A stretch of DNA of 64,000 nt from Chelatococcus caeni (GTDB taxonomy: Bacteria > Pseudomonadota > Alphaproteobacteria > Rhizobiales > Beijerinckiaceae): the NCBI RefSeq assembly GCF_014196925.1, contig NZ_JACIEN010000005.1:124001-188000 (forward strand), in the 5' to 3' direction. The notes below the pieces were generated by a model. It worked only from the letters and a program-made list of their open reading frames with translations, made no database searches and had not been told where the DNA came from. The stretch's first letter is position 1; each line of letters starts with the position of its first letter. Shown piece by piece: positions 7,409-15,516 of the stretch. The position numbers were made by a program, and so were the translations under genes.

Positions 7409-8323
7409 CTACAACGCCGCGATTTCGTCGGTGATCCCGGCCAGCTCCCTCTCGATCGCCTTGGCCGAGATGCTCACGTGTGGCGCCGTCGCGCGGGCGC
7501 GGTGGACGAACAGGCCGATCTCGCTTCCTGCAAGGCCTGGCTCCGCCAGCGGCACGTGCACGAGTTCGCCGTGCCTGATCTCGTCGACGAAGCCCGTCGG
7601 CGTGAAAAAGCCGATGCCGAGCCCCGATTTCATCGCGTCCTTCATCACGAGCAGCGAATTGGACATGACGCGGGCATTGAACTGGGCGCCGCTGTGCACG
7701 AATTCCGTCTCGGACGCCGCGTCCAGCAGCCACGGATCGTTCAGCATGACGACGGGATAGGCCGCACACTGGGTGAGCGTAACGGTCCTCTCCCGGGCGA
7801 GGGGATGATCGGGACGCATGATGGCGCCGAGCGTCGTGCGCAGCCGCGTCAGCACCTCGTAGTTGCGCATGCGCCGGTCGATGAAGAGCACGGCGATATC
7901 CGGCCGTCCGGCCCGCATCTCCTCGGTATGTTCGGCGGGATCCGCATCGATGACGCGGAAGGAGATGCGCGGATGACGCTTCGCCACCGTCTCGATGGCG
8001 CGCGGGATGGCCTTCACCAGCAGCGAGGGAATGGCAACGATGCGGACTTCCCCACGGATGTCGCCTTCAAGAGCGGCAATGTCCGTGCAGGTGCGCTGCC
8101 ACTCCGCCAGGGTGTTGCGCGCGTGACGCAGCAGGTAGTCGCCCGCCGGCGTCAGCCGCACGCCGTTGCCGCGCCGCTCGAACAGCGCGACGCCGAGCTC
8201 CGCCTCCAGCTTCAGGATCTGCCGGTTCACCGCCGAGGAGGCGACGTTGAGCGCCTCCGCCGCGCGCCGGATGGAGCCGAAACGGGCCACCTGATCGAGA
8301 TAGCGCAGCACCACCGCATGCAT
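7409..8323 (-). CDS. LysR-family transcriptional regulator
   Basis: This is a 304-residue LysR regulator. The N-terminal winged HTH is YLDQVARFGSIRRAAEALNV followed by SSAVNRQILKLEAELGVALF, and the rest is a periplasmic-binding-like effector domain. I place the start at the ATG at 8323 because GAGGAA lies 8 nt upstream and LysR proteins normally begin close to the HTH; an upstream in-frame ATG at 8374 would add 17 residues. It is divergent from the NMT1-type transport operon at 8523, so it probably controls that operon. The 199-bp gap contains GGTGTGCACC (8398-8407), a possible half-operator. Confidence 0.9.
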   Translation of the reverse strand: MHAVVLRYLDQVARFGSIRRAAEALNVASSAVNRQILKLEAELGVALFERRGNGVRLTPAGDYLLRHARNTLAEWQRTCTDIAALEGDIRGEVRIVAIPSLLVKAIPRAIETVAKRHPRISFRVIDADPAEHTEEMRAGRPDIAVLFIDRRMRNYEVLTRLRTTLGAIMRPDHPLARERTVTLTQCAAYPVVMLNDPWLLDAASETEFVHSGAQFNARVMSNSLLVMKDAMKSGLGIGFFTPTGFVDEIRHGELVHVPLAEPGLAGSEIGLFVHRARATAPHVSISAKAIERELAGITDEIAAL

Positions 8324-8522
8324 GGCTCGTTCCTCTGGTCCATCTTTCCGCAGGCGATGCCGAAAAGGCATCACCTCGCACTAAAATCTATTCTTCCGGT
8401 GTGCACCAGACCTCTCCTAAAGTCGCAGATGCCGATGAGCGGACCCGTCGAGCGACGAGAGAAGATCCGCCACGGCAGGGGAATCAACGGGCCGCCCGCC
8501 CACTCTCGGGAGTCTGCTTTCC

Positions 8523-9554
8523 ATGACGATGCTCGCTTCGCGCCGGCGTGTGCTGAAGGCCGGTGCCGCGCTTGCGGCAGGCCTTGCCTGTCCCGCCCTG
8601 AACAGCACCCGTGGCCACGCCGCGGCTGGGACTGAAACCGTCAACATGCAGCTCGGCTGGCTCGCGAACAACAACCAGCTCGGCGAGATCGTTGCCAAGC
8701 GCCTCGGCTATTTCGAGGAAGAGAAGATCAACTTCGTCATCCAGCCGGGCGGGCCGAACATCGACGGCATCGCCATCGTGGCTTCCGGCCGCTACGAGAT
8801 CGGGCAGGTCTCGTCGAGCCCCTCGCTCCTCCTCGCCGCCTCGCAGGGCATCCCGGTCAAGTGCTTCGCCGTCGGCGCCCAGGAACATCCCTACAGCTTC
8901 TTCTCCCTGCCGAAGAGCCCGGTGCGCAAGCCGCAGGACATGGTCGGCAAGAAGGTCGGCATCCAGGCGACCGGCAAGCCCCTGCTGCGCGCCCTGCTCA
9001 AGACCAATGGCATCGCCGAGAGCGATGTCGAGGTCGTCGTCATCGGCTCCGACATGTCGCCGCTGCTCACCGGCCAGGTCGACTGCGTCACGGGCTGGGA
9101 GACCAACACGACGGCGCTCAAGGTGCTCGGCCCCGAGATGATCACCATGCGCCTGTGGGACAGCGGCGTCCGGCTCTACGCCATGCCCTATTACGCGACC
9201 GAAGAGACGCTGCAGACCAAGGCACCGCTGCTCGCCGCCTTCCTGCGGGCCGCCGGCAAGGGCTGGCAATATGCCTTCGACAATCCCGAGAAGGCCGTCG
9301 ACCTCTTCCTCGCGGAATATCCGGCCGCTGTGCGGGAGGACGAGCTCACCGCCTCGAAGATGCTGCTCAAGTACATCTTCAACGAGAAGACCAGGCAGGC
9401 CGGCTGGGCCACCTTCGACCCCGGCATCTGGCAGGAGCAGATCACGCTCTATGACGCGCTGAAGGAGTTTTCGGCCGGTGCGCCGTCGCTCGACAAGGTG
9501 ATGACGCCGGCGGTGCTCGAGGCGACGCGTGACAACCGGCCGAAGATCGGCTGA
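8523..9554 (+). CDS. ABC transporter substrate-binding protein, NMT1/SsuA type, Tat-exported
   Basis: The 343-residue periplasmic binding protein has a twin-arginine leader (SRRRVLKAGAALAAGLACPA) and an NMT1/THI5-like fold: VNMQLGWLANNNQLGEIVAKRLGYFEEEKINF, then a segment reporting SPSLLLAASQGIPVKCF. The family binds sulfonates, pyrimidine or thiamine precursors, taurine, nitrate and similar small molecules. It is first in an operon with an ATPase and a permease and probably delivers the substrate of the downstream enzymes. Tat export suggests folding before secretion. The ligand is unknown. Confidence 0.88.
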   Translation: MTMLASRRRVLKAGAALAAGLACPALNSTRGHAAAGTETVNMQLGWLANNNQLGEIVAKRLGYFEEEKINFVIQPGGPNIDGIAIVASGRYEIGQVSSSPSLLLAASQGIPVKCFAVGAQEHPYSFFSLPKSPVRKPQDMVGKKVGIQATGKPLLRALLKTNGIAESDVEVVVIGSDMSPLLTGQVDCVTGWETNTTALKVLGPEMITMRLWDSGVRLYAMPYYATEETLQTKAPLLAAFLRAAGKGWQYAFDNPEKAVDLFLAEYPAAVREDELTASKMLLKYIFNEKTRQAGWATFDPGIWQEQITLYDALKEFSAGAPSLDKVMTPAVLEATRDNRPKIG

Positions 9555-9570
9555 CCGGCAGGAGGATGCC

Positions 9571-10383
9571 ATGTCCGTCGCCGCCCTGCAGCGGCCGCCG
9601 TCCCGGCCGGCCGCGACAACTTCCACCGCCATCGCTTTGTCGGGCGTCGGCGTGCGCTTCACGACCGAGCGCGGCACGGTCGCGGCGCTGGAGAACATCG
9701 ACCTCGAGGTGCGGCAGGGCGGCTTCCTCACCCTGCTCGGACCCTCGGGCTGCGGCAAGTCGACCCTGCTGCGCGTCATCGCGGATCTGATCGCGCCGAC
9801 GAGCGGCCGGGCCGAGGTGCTCGGCGGGCCGCCCTCGGCCGCGCGGCAACGGCGCGACATCGGCTTCGTCTTCCAGGATGCTGCCCTGCTGCCATGGCGC
9901 ACCATCATCGAGAATGTCGCGCTGCCGCTCGAGGTGGGCAACGGCCGGGCACGGCCGGGCAAGCGCTCGCCGCGCGAGCTGCTCGAGCTCGTCGGGCTCG
10001 CGGGCTGGGAGAAGGCCTATCCGCACGAGCTCTCGGGCGGCATGCGCCAGCGCGTCTCGATCGCCCGTGCCCTCGTCAACGATCCGAAGCTGCTGCTCAT
10101 GGACGAGCCCTTCGGTGCCCTCGACGAGATCACCCGCGACCGGCTGAACGAGGAACTGCTGCAGGTCTGGGCGGAGACGGGGACGACCATCCTCTTCGTC
10201 ACGCATTCGCTCTACGAGGCGGCCTTCCTCGGCGAGGAGGTGCTGCTGCTCGCCGCCCGTCCGGGCCGGGTGCAGGAGCGCGTGCCGGTCGACCTGCCGA
10301 GCCCGCGGTGCATCCCGATGCGCGAAACGTCCGCCTTCATCGAGCTCGTCGCCCATCTGCGGCGTGTGCTGGAGACCTGCTGA
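9571..10383 (+). CDS. ABC transporter ATP-binding protein (SsuB/TauB type)
   Basis: The 270-residue ATPase has Walker A GPSGCGKST, Q-loop FQDAALLPWRTI, signature LSGGMRQR and Walker B LLLMDEPFGALDEIT, followed by the H-loop THSLYEA. The sequence PFGALDEITR is typical of the nitrate/sulfonate/taurine class, agreeing with the NMT1-type binding protein. ATG 9571 was chosen because AGGAGG lies just upstream; the longer frame would start inside the preceding gene's end. Its stop overlaps the permease start by 1 nt. Confidence 0.92.
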   Translation: MSVAALQRPPSRPAATTSTAIALSGVGVRFTTERGTVAALENIDLEVRQGGFLTLLGPSGCGKSTLLRVIADLIAPTSGRAEVLGGPPSAARQRRDIGFVFQDAALLPWRTIIENVALPLEVGNGRARPGKRSPRELLELVGLAGWEKAYPHELSGGMRQRVSIARALVNDPKLLLMDEPFGALDEITRDRLNEELLQVWAETGTTILFVTHSLYEAAFLGEEVLLLAARPGRVQERVPVDLPSPRCIPMRETSAFIELVAHLRRVLETC

Positions 10384-11231
10384 TGTCCTCGCAAGCCGTC
10401 CACGCCCTGCCGATCGCCAGCGCCTTCACCGACGATGCCGAGGCCCAGGCCCGCTTCGACAGCATGCAGCGCTACCTCAAGTGGCGCAAAAGGCTGCTGC
10501 CGCTCATCGCCGTCGCCTGCCTTCTCCTCCTGTGGGAGGGGGCGGTCCGGGCCTTCGGCATCCGCCCCTTCATCGCCCCGGCGCCGAGCGCCGTCGCCGC
10601 GGTGCTCTATGCCAAGTTCGGCCTGCTGATGCAGAACCTGGTGCCGACGGCGATCGAGGCGCTGCTGGGCTTCCTCCTCGGCAATGCGGCGGCCATCCTC
10701 ATTGCCACCGCCTTCGTCTACAAGCGCACGCTGGAGGAGGCGTTCTTCCCCGTCGCCGTGATGATCAACACAGTGCCGGTCGTCGCCAAGGCGCCGATCC
10801 TCGTGCTGCTGCTCGGCAACGGCATGGAGCCGAAGATCGCCATCGCGGCGCTCATCTGTTTCTTCCCCACCCTCGTCAACATGACGCGCGGCCTGCGCGA
10901 CGTGAGCCCGCAGCAGCTCGAATTGATGCGCATCCTCTCCGCCTCGCCGCGGGAGGTGTTCTTCAAGCTGCGCCTGCTGAACGCGCTGCCCTACCTGTTC
11001 TCGGCGCTCAAGATCGCCGCTTCCACGGCCGTCATCGGGGCCATCGTCGGCGAATGGATCGGCGCGACGAGCGGCATCGGCGCCCTCATCATCCAGGCCA
11101 CCTACAACTTCGACTCGCCGCTGCTCTACGCCACGATCGTCGTCGGCTCCGTCTTCTCGGCGACCTTCTTCGGGCTGATCTCCTGGGCCGAGCATCGCTT
11201 CCTCAAGTGGAACGCCGGGCGCGCCAGCTGA
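10383..11231 (+). CDS. ABC transporter permease (SsuC/TauC type)
   Basis: The 282-residue inner-membrane protein has several hydrophobic segments (for example LLPLIAVACLLLLWEGAVRA and ALLGFLLGNAAAILIATAF). The EAA-type loop reads ISPQQLELMRILSASPREVFFKLRLLNALPYLF-like between helices. It starts at the ATG overlapping the ATPase stop. It forms the pore of the importer encoded by the two preceding genes. As usual for this class, one permease gene is present and probably forms a homodimer. Confidence 0.92.
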   Translation: MSSQAVHALPIASAFTDDAEAQARFDSMQRYLKWRKRLLPLIAVACLLLLWEGAVRAFGIRPFIAPAPSAVAAVLYAKFGLLMQNLVPTAIEALLGFLLGNAAAILIATAFVYKRTLEEAFFPVAVMINTVPVVAKAPILVLLLGNGMEPKIAIAALICFFPTLVNMTRGLRDVSPQQLELMRILSASPREVFFKLRLLNALPYLFSALKIAASTAVIGAIVGEWIGATSGIGALIIQATYNFDSPLLYATIVVGSVFSATFFGLISWAEHRFLKWNAGRAS

Positions 11232-11273
11232 GGCGCTGCCCCGTCCGCAAGCCCTTTCCGGAGCTGTGATCCC

Positions 11274-12629
11274 ATGTCCACGACCCCTGACTTCATCAAC
11301 GAGCGCGAGGGCCGCGTACCGGTCGCCGCGCGGGCCGATCTCCTCGTCGTCGGCGGTGGTCCGGCCGGCATCTCCGCGGCCGTCGCCGGGGCCCGCAACG
11401 GCCTCTCGGTCATCCTGCTGGAACGCTATGCCTATCTCGGCGGCCTCGCCTCGGGCGGCATGGTCCTCGTCCTCGACGACATGTGCAACGGGCCGGAGAT
11501 CAGTGTGCGCGGCCTGTGCGGCGAGATGATCGACCGCATGGAGCGGCTCGGCCTGTGCGTCGTGCCGCCGGAGAGCGAGCGCCTCTCGGACGAGACGCTG
11601 TGGCGCAAGTGGTCGCGCTGGGGCGTCTTCGACTTCCATTCCCACGTCAAGCCGCAGCCGATCTGCTATGCGGCCGCCTTCGACCCGGACGGCTACAAGC
11701 GCGCCGCCAACGACATGGTGCGCGAGGCGGGCATCACTTTGCGCCTGCACAGCTGGTTCTCGCGGGCGATCGTCGAGGACGGGCACATCACCGGCGTCAT
11801 CTGCGACACGAAGAGCGGCCGGCAGGCCGTCATGGGCTCCATCGTCGTCGATGCGACGGGCGATCTCGATGTCGCGGCCTCCGCCGGCGCGCCCTTCAGC
11901 GAGGGCTCCTTCATCGTCACCACGGTCTTCCGCCTCGGAGGCGTGGACACGGAGGCGGCCGAGCGCTTCGAGTACGAGGAGCCCGAAGCCTTCGCGGCCC
12001 TCGACCGCGAGGCCAAGAAGATCATGGGCGGCTCGTGGGACAAGTGGTGGCTGAAGACGCCGCTGCCGGGCATCGTCTGGTGCAACTGCCCGCACATGGC
12101 CGGCTTCGACGGGCTCAAGGTCGAGGACCTGACGCGCGCCGACTTCGTGGGGCGGGACCGCATCTCGGCGCTGCTCACCTTCGTGCGCGAGAAGATGCCG
12201 GGCTTCGAGAATGCCTTCGTCATCGACGTCGCGCCGCAGATCGGCGTGCGCCAGACGCGCCTGCTCGAGGGCGTCTACGTGATGACCAAGGAGGACGTGA
12301 CGCAGCGCCGCCACTTCGCCGATACGGTGGCCCGCGGCCGCGACTACTACTATCCCTATCGTTCGCTGCTGCCGCGCGATGTCTCGCAGCTCATCGTGGC
12401 CGGCCGGCACTATTCCGCCACCTCGTCCGCCCAGCGCATCTCGCGCGAGATCCCGCCCTGCATGGCGATGGGCGAGGCGGCCGGTGTCGCCGCGGCACTG
12501 GCCCTCGACGCGGGCGTGACCATCGATAGGGTGGATGTCGCCGCGCTGCAGGCAAGGCTCAGGGCGCAGGGGGCGGACCCCGGCGACCGGCCGGCGCAGA
12601 ACGCGCTCGTCGCCGTGGCGGCGGAATAG
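11274..12629 (+). CDS. FAD-dependent oxidoreductase (PF12831-like)
   Basis: The 451-residue flavoprotein has an N-terminal dinucleotide-binding motif DLLVVGGGPAGISAAVAGAR followed by GLASGG, DATGDLDVAASAG in the middle, and a C-terminal SREIPPCMAMGEAAGVAAA that contacts FAD in this family. No signal peptide is seen, so it is cytoplasmic. It lies 42 bp after the permease and 15 bp before the CoA-transferase gene, and so is probably the first intracellular enzyme of the operon. Family members oxidise or reduce diverse substrates; the ferredoxin downstream is a candidate electron partner. The exact reaction is not known. Confidence 0.85.
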   Translation: MSTTPDFINEREGRVPVAARADLLVVGGGPAGISAAVAGARNGLSVILLERYAYLGGLASGGMVLVLDDMCNGPEISVRGLCGEMIDRMERLGLCVVPPESERLSDETLWRKWSRWGVFDFHSHVKPQPICYAAAFDPDGYKRAANDMVREAGITLRLHSWFSRAIVEDGHITGVICDTKSGRQAVMGSIVVDATGDLDVAASAGAPFSEGSFIVTTVFRLGGVDTEAAERFEYEEPEAFAALDREAKKIMGGSWDKWWLKTPLPGIVWCNCPHMAGFDGLKVEDLTRADFVGRDRISALLTFVREKMPGFENAFVIDVAPQIGVRQTRLLEGVYVMTKEDVTQRRHFADTVARGRDYYYPYRSLLPRDVSQLIVAGRHYSATSSAQRISREIPPCMAMGEAAGVAAALALDAGVTIDRVDVAALQARLRAQGADPGDRPAQNALVAVAAE

Positions 12630-12644
12630 GCGGGAAGGGGCATC

Positions 12645-13832
12645 ATGCATCAGGACAACGTGCAGCCGCTGACGGGCATCCGGGTCATCGACTTCTCCCA
12701 GGTCATGCTGGGGCCGAGCGCCACGCAGGTGCTCGCCGACTACGGCGCCGACGTCATCAAGATCGAGCGGCCGGGCGTCGGCGACCTGTCGCGCGCCTCC
12801 GTGCCGGACGATCCGGACGGGCCCAACAACCCGGTCTTCCGCAGCCTCAACCGCAACAAGCGCTCCATCGCGCTCGACCTGAGGCGCGAGGAGGGGCGGG
12901 AGGTGATCTACGAGCTCGTCCGCACGGCCGACGTCGTCGTCAACAACTTCCGCGCCGGCGTCATGGAGCGCATGGGCTTCGGTTACGAGCGCCTCGCCGA
13001 GATCAACCCGCGCATCATCTGCGCCTTCGGCACCGGCTTCGGCATGTCCGGCCCGCTCGCCTACAAGGGCGGCCAGGACATCCTCGCCCAGGCCCTGTCG
13101 GGCGTCATGCTGCGCAAGTGCAACGACGACGAGCCGCTGACCATCTACGCCACCTCGCTGTGCGACTATTCGGCGGGCATGCACCTCGTCCAGGCGATCC
13201 TGCTCGCGCTCCTGCATCGCGAGCGCACGGGCCGCGGCCAGCAGGTCTCGGTGTCGCTGTTCGAATCGATGCTCGCCATGCAGATGCAGGAAGCGGCCAT
13301 GTGGCTGCAGCGCGGCAAGGACTTCAGCTGGGGCGCCTATCCGCTGACCGGCGTCTTCCGGACGAGCGACGGAGCCATCGTCCTCGTCGGCGCCTTCAAG
13401 ACCAATCCCCTGCGCGACATCTCAACGGCGCTCGGTCTGCCGGACCTGTCGCAGGACCAGCGCTACGCCACCTTCCAGGGCCAGGTGGCGCACAAGGCGG
13501 AGCTGCAGGCCATGTTCCGCGAGCGCTTCGCCACCAATACGACGGAGCACTGGCTCGCCCGGCTCGACGAGCAGGACCTTCTGTGCGCGCCGGTGCTAAA
13601 GCTGTCCGACGCCCTCGCCCACGACCAGACGAAGGCCAACGGCACGGTCGTGTCGTTGAAGCAGGACGACGCGCTCGGGCTGATCGGCACGCCGCTGACC
13701 ATGCATCCCTCCGCCTTCCAGCACCGCTACGACCCGCCGGATCTCGGCGCGCACGGCGACGAGGTGCTCGCCGAGGCGGGCTTCGCGGGCGAGCGCATCG
13801 CCGCGCTCAAGGCCGCGGGGGTGCTGGCATGA
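12645..13832 (+). CDS. CaiB/BaiF family CoA transferase
   Basis: The 395-residue family III CoA transferase shows GIRVIDFSQVMLGPSATQ, LADYGADVIKIERPGVGD, NRNKRSIALDL and the region TSLCDYSAGMHL carrying the catalytic Asp (about 167-170). It moves CoA between carboxylic acids, here presumably activating the imported acid or a product of the flavoprotein. The next gene starts within its stop (ATGA overlap), so CoA transfer and hydration are likely consecutive steps. The ATG at 12645 is preceded by GGGAAGGGG. Confidence 0.93.
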   Translation: MHQDNVQPLTGIRVIDFSQVMLGPSATQVLADYGADVIKIERPGVGDLSRASVPDDPDGPNNPVFRSLNRNKRSIALDLRREEGREVIYELVRTADVVVNNFRAGVMERMGFGYERLAEINPRIICAFGTGFGMSGPLAYKGGQDILAQALSGVMLRKCNDDEPLTIYATSLCDYSAGMHLVQAILLALLHRERTGRGQQVSVSLFESMLAMQMQEAAMWLQRGKDFSWGAYPLTGVFRTSDGAIVLVGAFKTNPLRDISTALGLPDLSQDQRYATFQGQVAHKAELQAMFRERFATNTTEHWLARLDEQDLLCAPVLKLSDALAHDQTKANGTVVSLKQDDALGLIGTPLTMHPSAFQHRYDPPDLGAHGDEVLAEAGFAGERIAALKAAGVLA

Positions 13833-14605
13833 GCGTGCTCTTCACGGTCGCCGACCATGTCGCGCGCATCACCATCGACCGGCCGGAGCGGCTCAACGCC
13901 GTCGATGCGCCGACGGAGAAGCGCCTCGAGGAGATCTGGCGGGCGATCGAGGCCGACCGCGACATCCGCGCCGTGGTGCTGACGGGCAGCGGCGAACGGG
14001 CCTTCTCGACGGGGGCCGACATGAAGGGCGGCTCGGGCGCGAGCGGGCTCGAATACTGGGCGGCGCCACGGCCCGGCGGCTTCGGCGGCATCGCCCTGCG
14101 CGAGACGCTCGACGTGCCGGTGATCGCCCGCGTCAACGGCCATGCCCTCGGCGGCGGCATGGAGATGGTGCTCGGCTGCGACATCGTCGTCGCCGCGAGC
14201 AACGCCACCTTCGGCCTGCCGGAGCCGCGCGTCGGCCGCCTCGCCCTCGACGGCGGCATCGCCCTGCTGACGCGGCGCATCCCGCATGTGTGGGCCATGG
14301 GCATGCTGCTCACCGGCCGGCGCATCGGCGCCGAGGAGGCGCTGCGCTTCGGCCTCGTCAATGAAGTCGTGGCGCCGGCCGAGCTCGACGCGGCCGTCGA
14401 TCGCTGGCTCGCCGACATCCTCTCCTGCGCGCCGCTGTCGGTGCGGGCCATCAAGCAGATGGTGCGGGCCGGGGCAAGTTTGAGCCCGCGCGAGGCGCAG
14501 ATGCTGCGCCTGCCGGCGCTCGTCGAGGCGCTCATGTCGTCCGACCAGGAGGAAGGCGTGCGCGCCTTCCAGGAGAAGAGACCGCCACAGTGGCGCGGAG
14601 CCTGA
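13829..14605 (+). CDS. Enoyl-CoA hydratase/isomerase family protein
   Basis: The 258-residue crotonase-fold protein has the oxyanion-hole segments AFSTGADMKGG and NGHALGGGMEMVLGCDI, and LPEPRVGRLALDGG in the active-site loop. It hydrates or isomerises an acyl-CoA, fitting its overlap with the CoA-transferase gene. The loop after ADMKGG contains an unusual insertion-like SGASGLEYWAAPRPGGFGG, which may reflect a special acyl group. It is translated from the ATG overlapping the preceding stop. Confidence 0.92.
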   Translation: MSVLFTVADHVARITIDRPERLNAVDAPTEKRLEEIWRAIEADRDIRAVVLTGSGERAFSTGADMKGGSGASGLEYWAAPRPGGFGGIALRETLDVPVIARVNGHALGGGMEMVLGCDIVVAASNATFGLPEPRVGRLALDGGIALLTRRIPHVWAMGMLLTGRRIGAEEALRFGLVNEVVAPAELDAAVDRWLADILSCAPLSVRAIKQMVRAGASLSPREAQMLRLPALVEALMSSDQEEGVRAFQEKRPPQWRGA

Positions 14606-14626
14606 TCCGCGCCGGGGAGGTGCGCC

Positions 14627-14971
14627 ATGGCCCATATCATCGCCTCGGCCTGCATCGACGTGAAGGACGGCGCCTGCCAGCAGGTCTGCCCGGTCGAATG
14701 CATCTATGAAGGCGGCCGCATGATGTACATCCACCCGGAGGAATGCATCGACTGCGGCATCTGCCTGTCGGTCTGCCCCGTGCAGGCGATCTATGCCGAT
14801 GACGAGCTGCCGGCGGCGGAGACCGCCTTCGCCGCGGCCAATGCCGAGTTCTTCGGACCGCAGGTCACCGGCTGGGGTGCGCCGGGCGGCGCCGACAGCA
14901 GCCACGTGAGCGACCGCGACCACCCGCTCGTCGCCGCGGCTCCTGCGGGCACCGCCCTGCAGAGGACGTAA
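14627..14971 (+). CDS. Ferredoxin family protein with two Fe-S clusters
   Basis: The 114-residue protein has eight cysteines in two groups: C9, C17, C21, C25 and C40, C43, C46, C50 (CIDCGICLSVCP). This fits a bacterial ferredoxin with two Fe-S clusters, of the 7Fe or 8Fe type. The C-terminal half is a longer tail similar in layout to FdxA-type ferredoxins. It lies 21 bp after the hydratase gene and is a plausible electron carrier for the flavoprotein of the operon. SD GGGGAGG precedes the ATG. Confidence 0.9.
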   Translation: MAHIIASACIDVKDGACQQVCPVECIYEGGRMMYIHPEECIDCGICLSVCPVQAIYADDELPAAETAFAAANAEFFGPQVTGWGAPGGADSSHVSDRDHPLVAAAPAGTALQRT

Positions 14972-14985
14972 GGCGCGGAGGGAGC

Positions 14986-15453
14986 ATGGATATCGACGCG
15001 CTGATGGATGCCGCGCGGGCGGCGGCGGAGCACAGCCCCAACCGGCGCCGCAAGGTGGGCGCCGTCCTAGTCACAGCCGACGGCACGACGATCACGGCCT
15101 TCAACACCTTTCCGACGGGCGTTGCCGCGCTCGACGAGCGCTGCGACGGCGAGGCGCGTTTCGTCTTCATGGAGCACGCCGAGCGCAACGCCATCTACGA
15201 GGCCGCACGCCGCGGCATCGCGCTCGCCGGTGCCAGCCTGTTCTGCAATCTCTATCCCTGCCTCGACTGCGCCCGCGGCATCGTCCAGTCCGGCATCCGC
15301 CGGCTCTTCGTGCCCGCCGTCGATTACGATGACGGCACCTGGGGCGTCTCCTTCCGTGCCTCCACCATCATCCTGGAGGAGGGGAGGGTGGAGGTCGTCC
15401 ACCTCGATGGTCCCGCCGCGGCCGATCGGGACGTGGCCGCGATCCCCGGCTGA
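14986..15453 (+). CDS. CMP/dCMP-type zinc deaminase
   Basis: The 155-residue cytidine-deaminase-fold protein has the zinc motif HAE (64-66, in EHAERNAI) and PCLDC (91-95, Cys92 and Cys95 as ligands). The layout is that of dCMP deaminases (KVGAVLVTADGTTI, DERCDGEARF). It is the last gene of the NMT1 operon and may remove an amino or imino group from the imported compound rather than act in nucleotide metabolism. That is inference from context; a housekeeping dCMP deaminase role is the alternative. SD GGAGGG precedes the ATG. Confidence 0.88.
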   Translation: MDIDALMDAARAAAEHSPNRRRKVGAVLVTADGTTITAFNTFPTGVAALDERCDGEARFVFMEHAERNAIYEAARRGIALAGASLFCNLYPCLDCARGIVQSGIRRLFVPAVDYDDGTWGVSFRASTIILEEGRVEVVHLDGPAAADRDVAAIPG

Positions 15454-15493
15454 GCGCGCAGCGGCTTGACTCGTCAGGACGTTGGCGGCACCT

Positions 15494-15511
15494 TTCCAAA
15501 ACGTTTTGGAA
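15494..15511. promoter_or_regulatory. LacI-family operator palindrome
   Basis: TTCCAAAACGTTTTGGAA is an 18-bp perfect palindrome with the central CG typical of LacI-family operators. It lies 5 bp upstream of the lacI-type start codon, downstream of a possible -35 TTGACT at 15466-15471. Autorepression of the regulator and control of the operon are likely. Confidence 0.75.
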
Positions 15512-15516
15512 GGCCG

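Noticed and set aside
10212-13217. A 1001-codon open frame on the minus strand opposite the NMT1 operon
   Set aside because: It is antisense to five well-supported genes, has no recognisable domain and is rich in Arg/Ala/Asp-His, as expected from GC-rich mirror frames.
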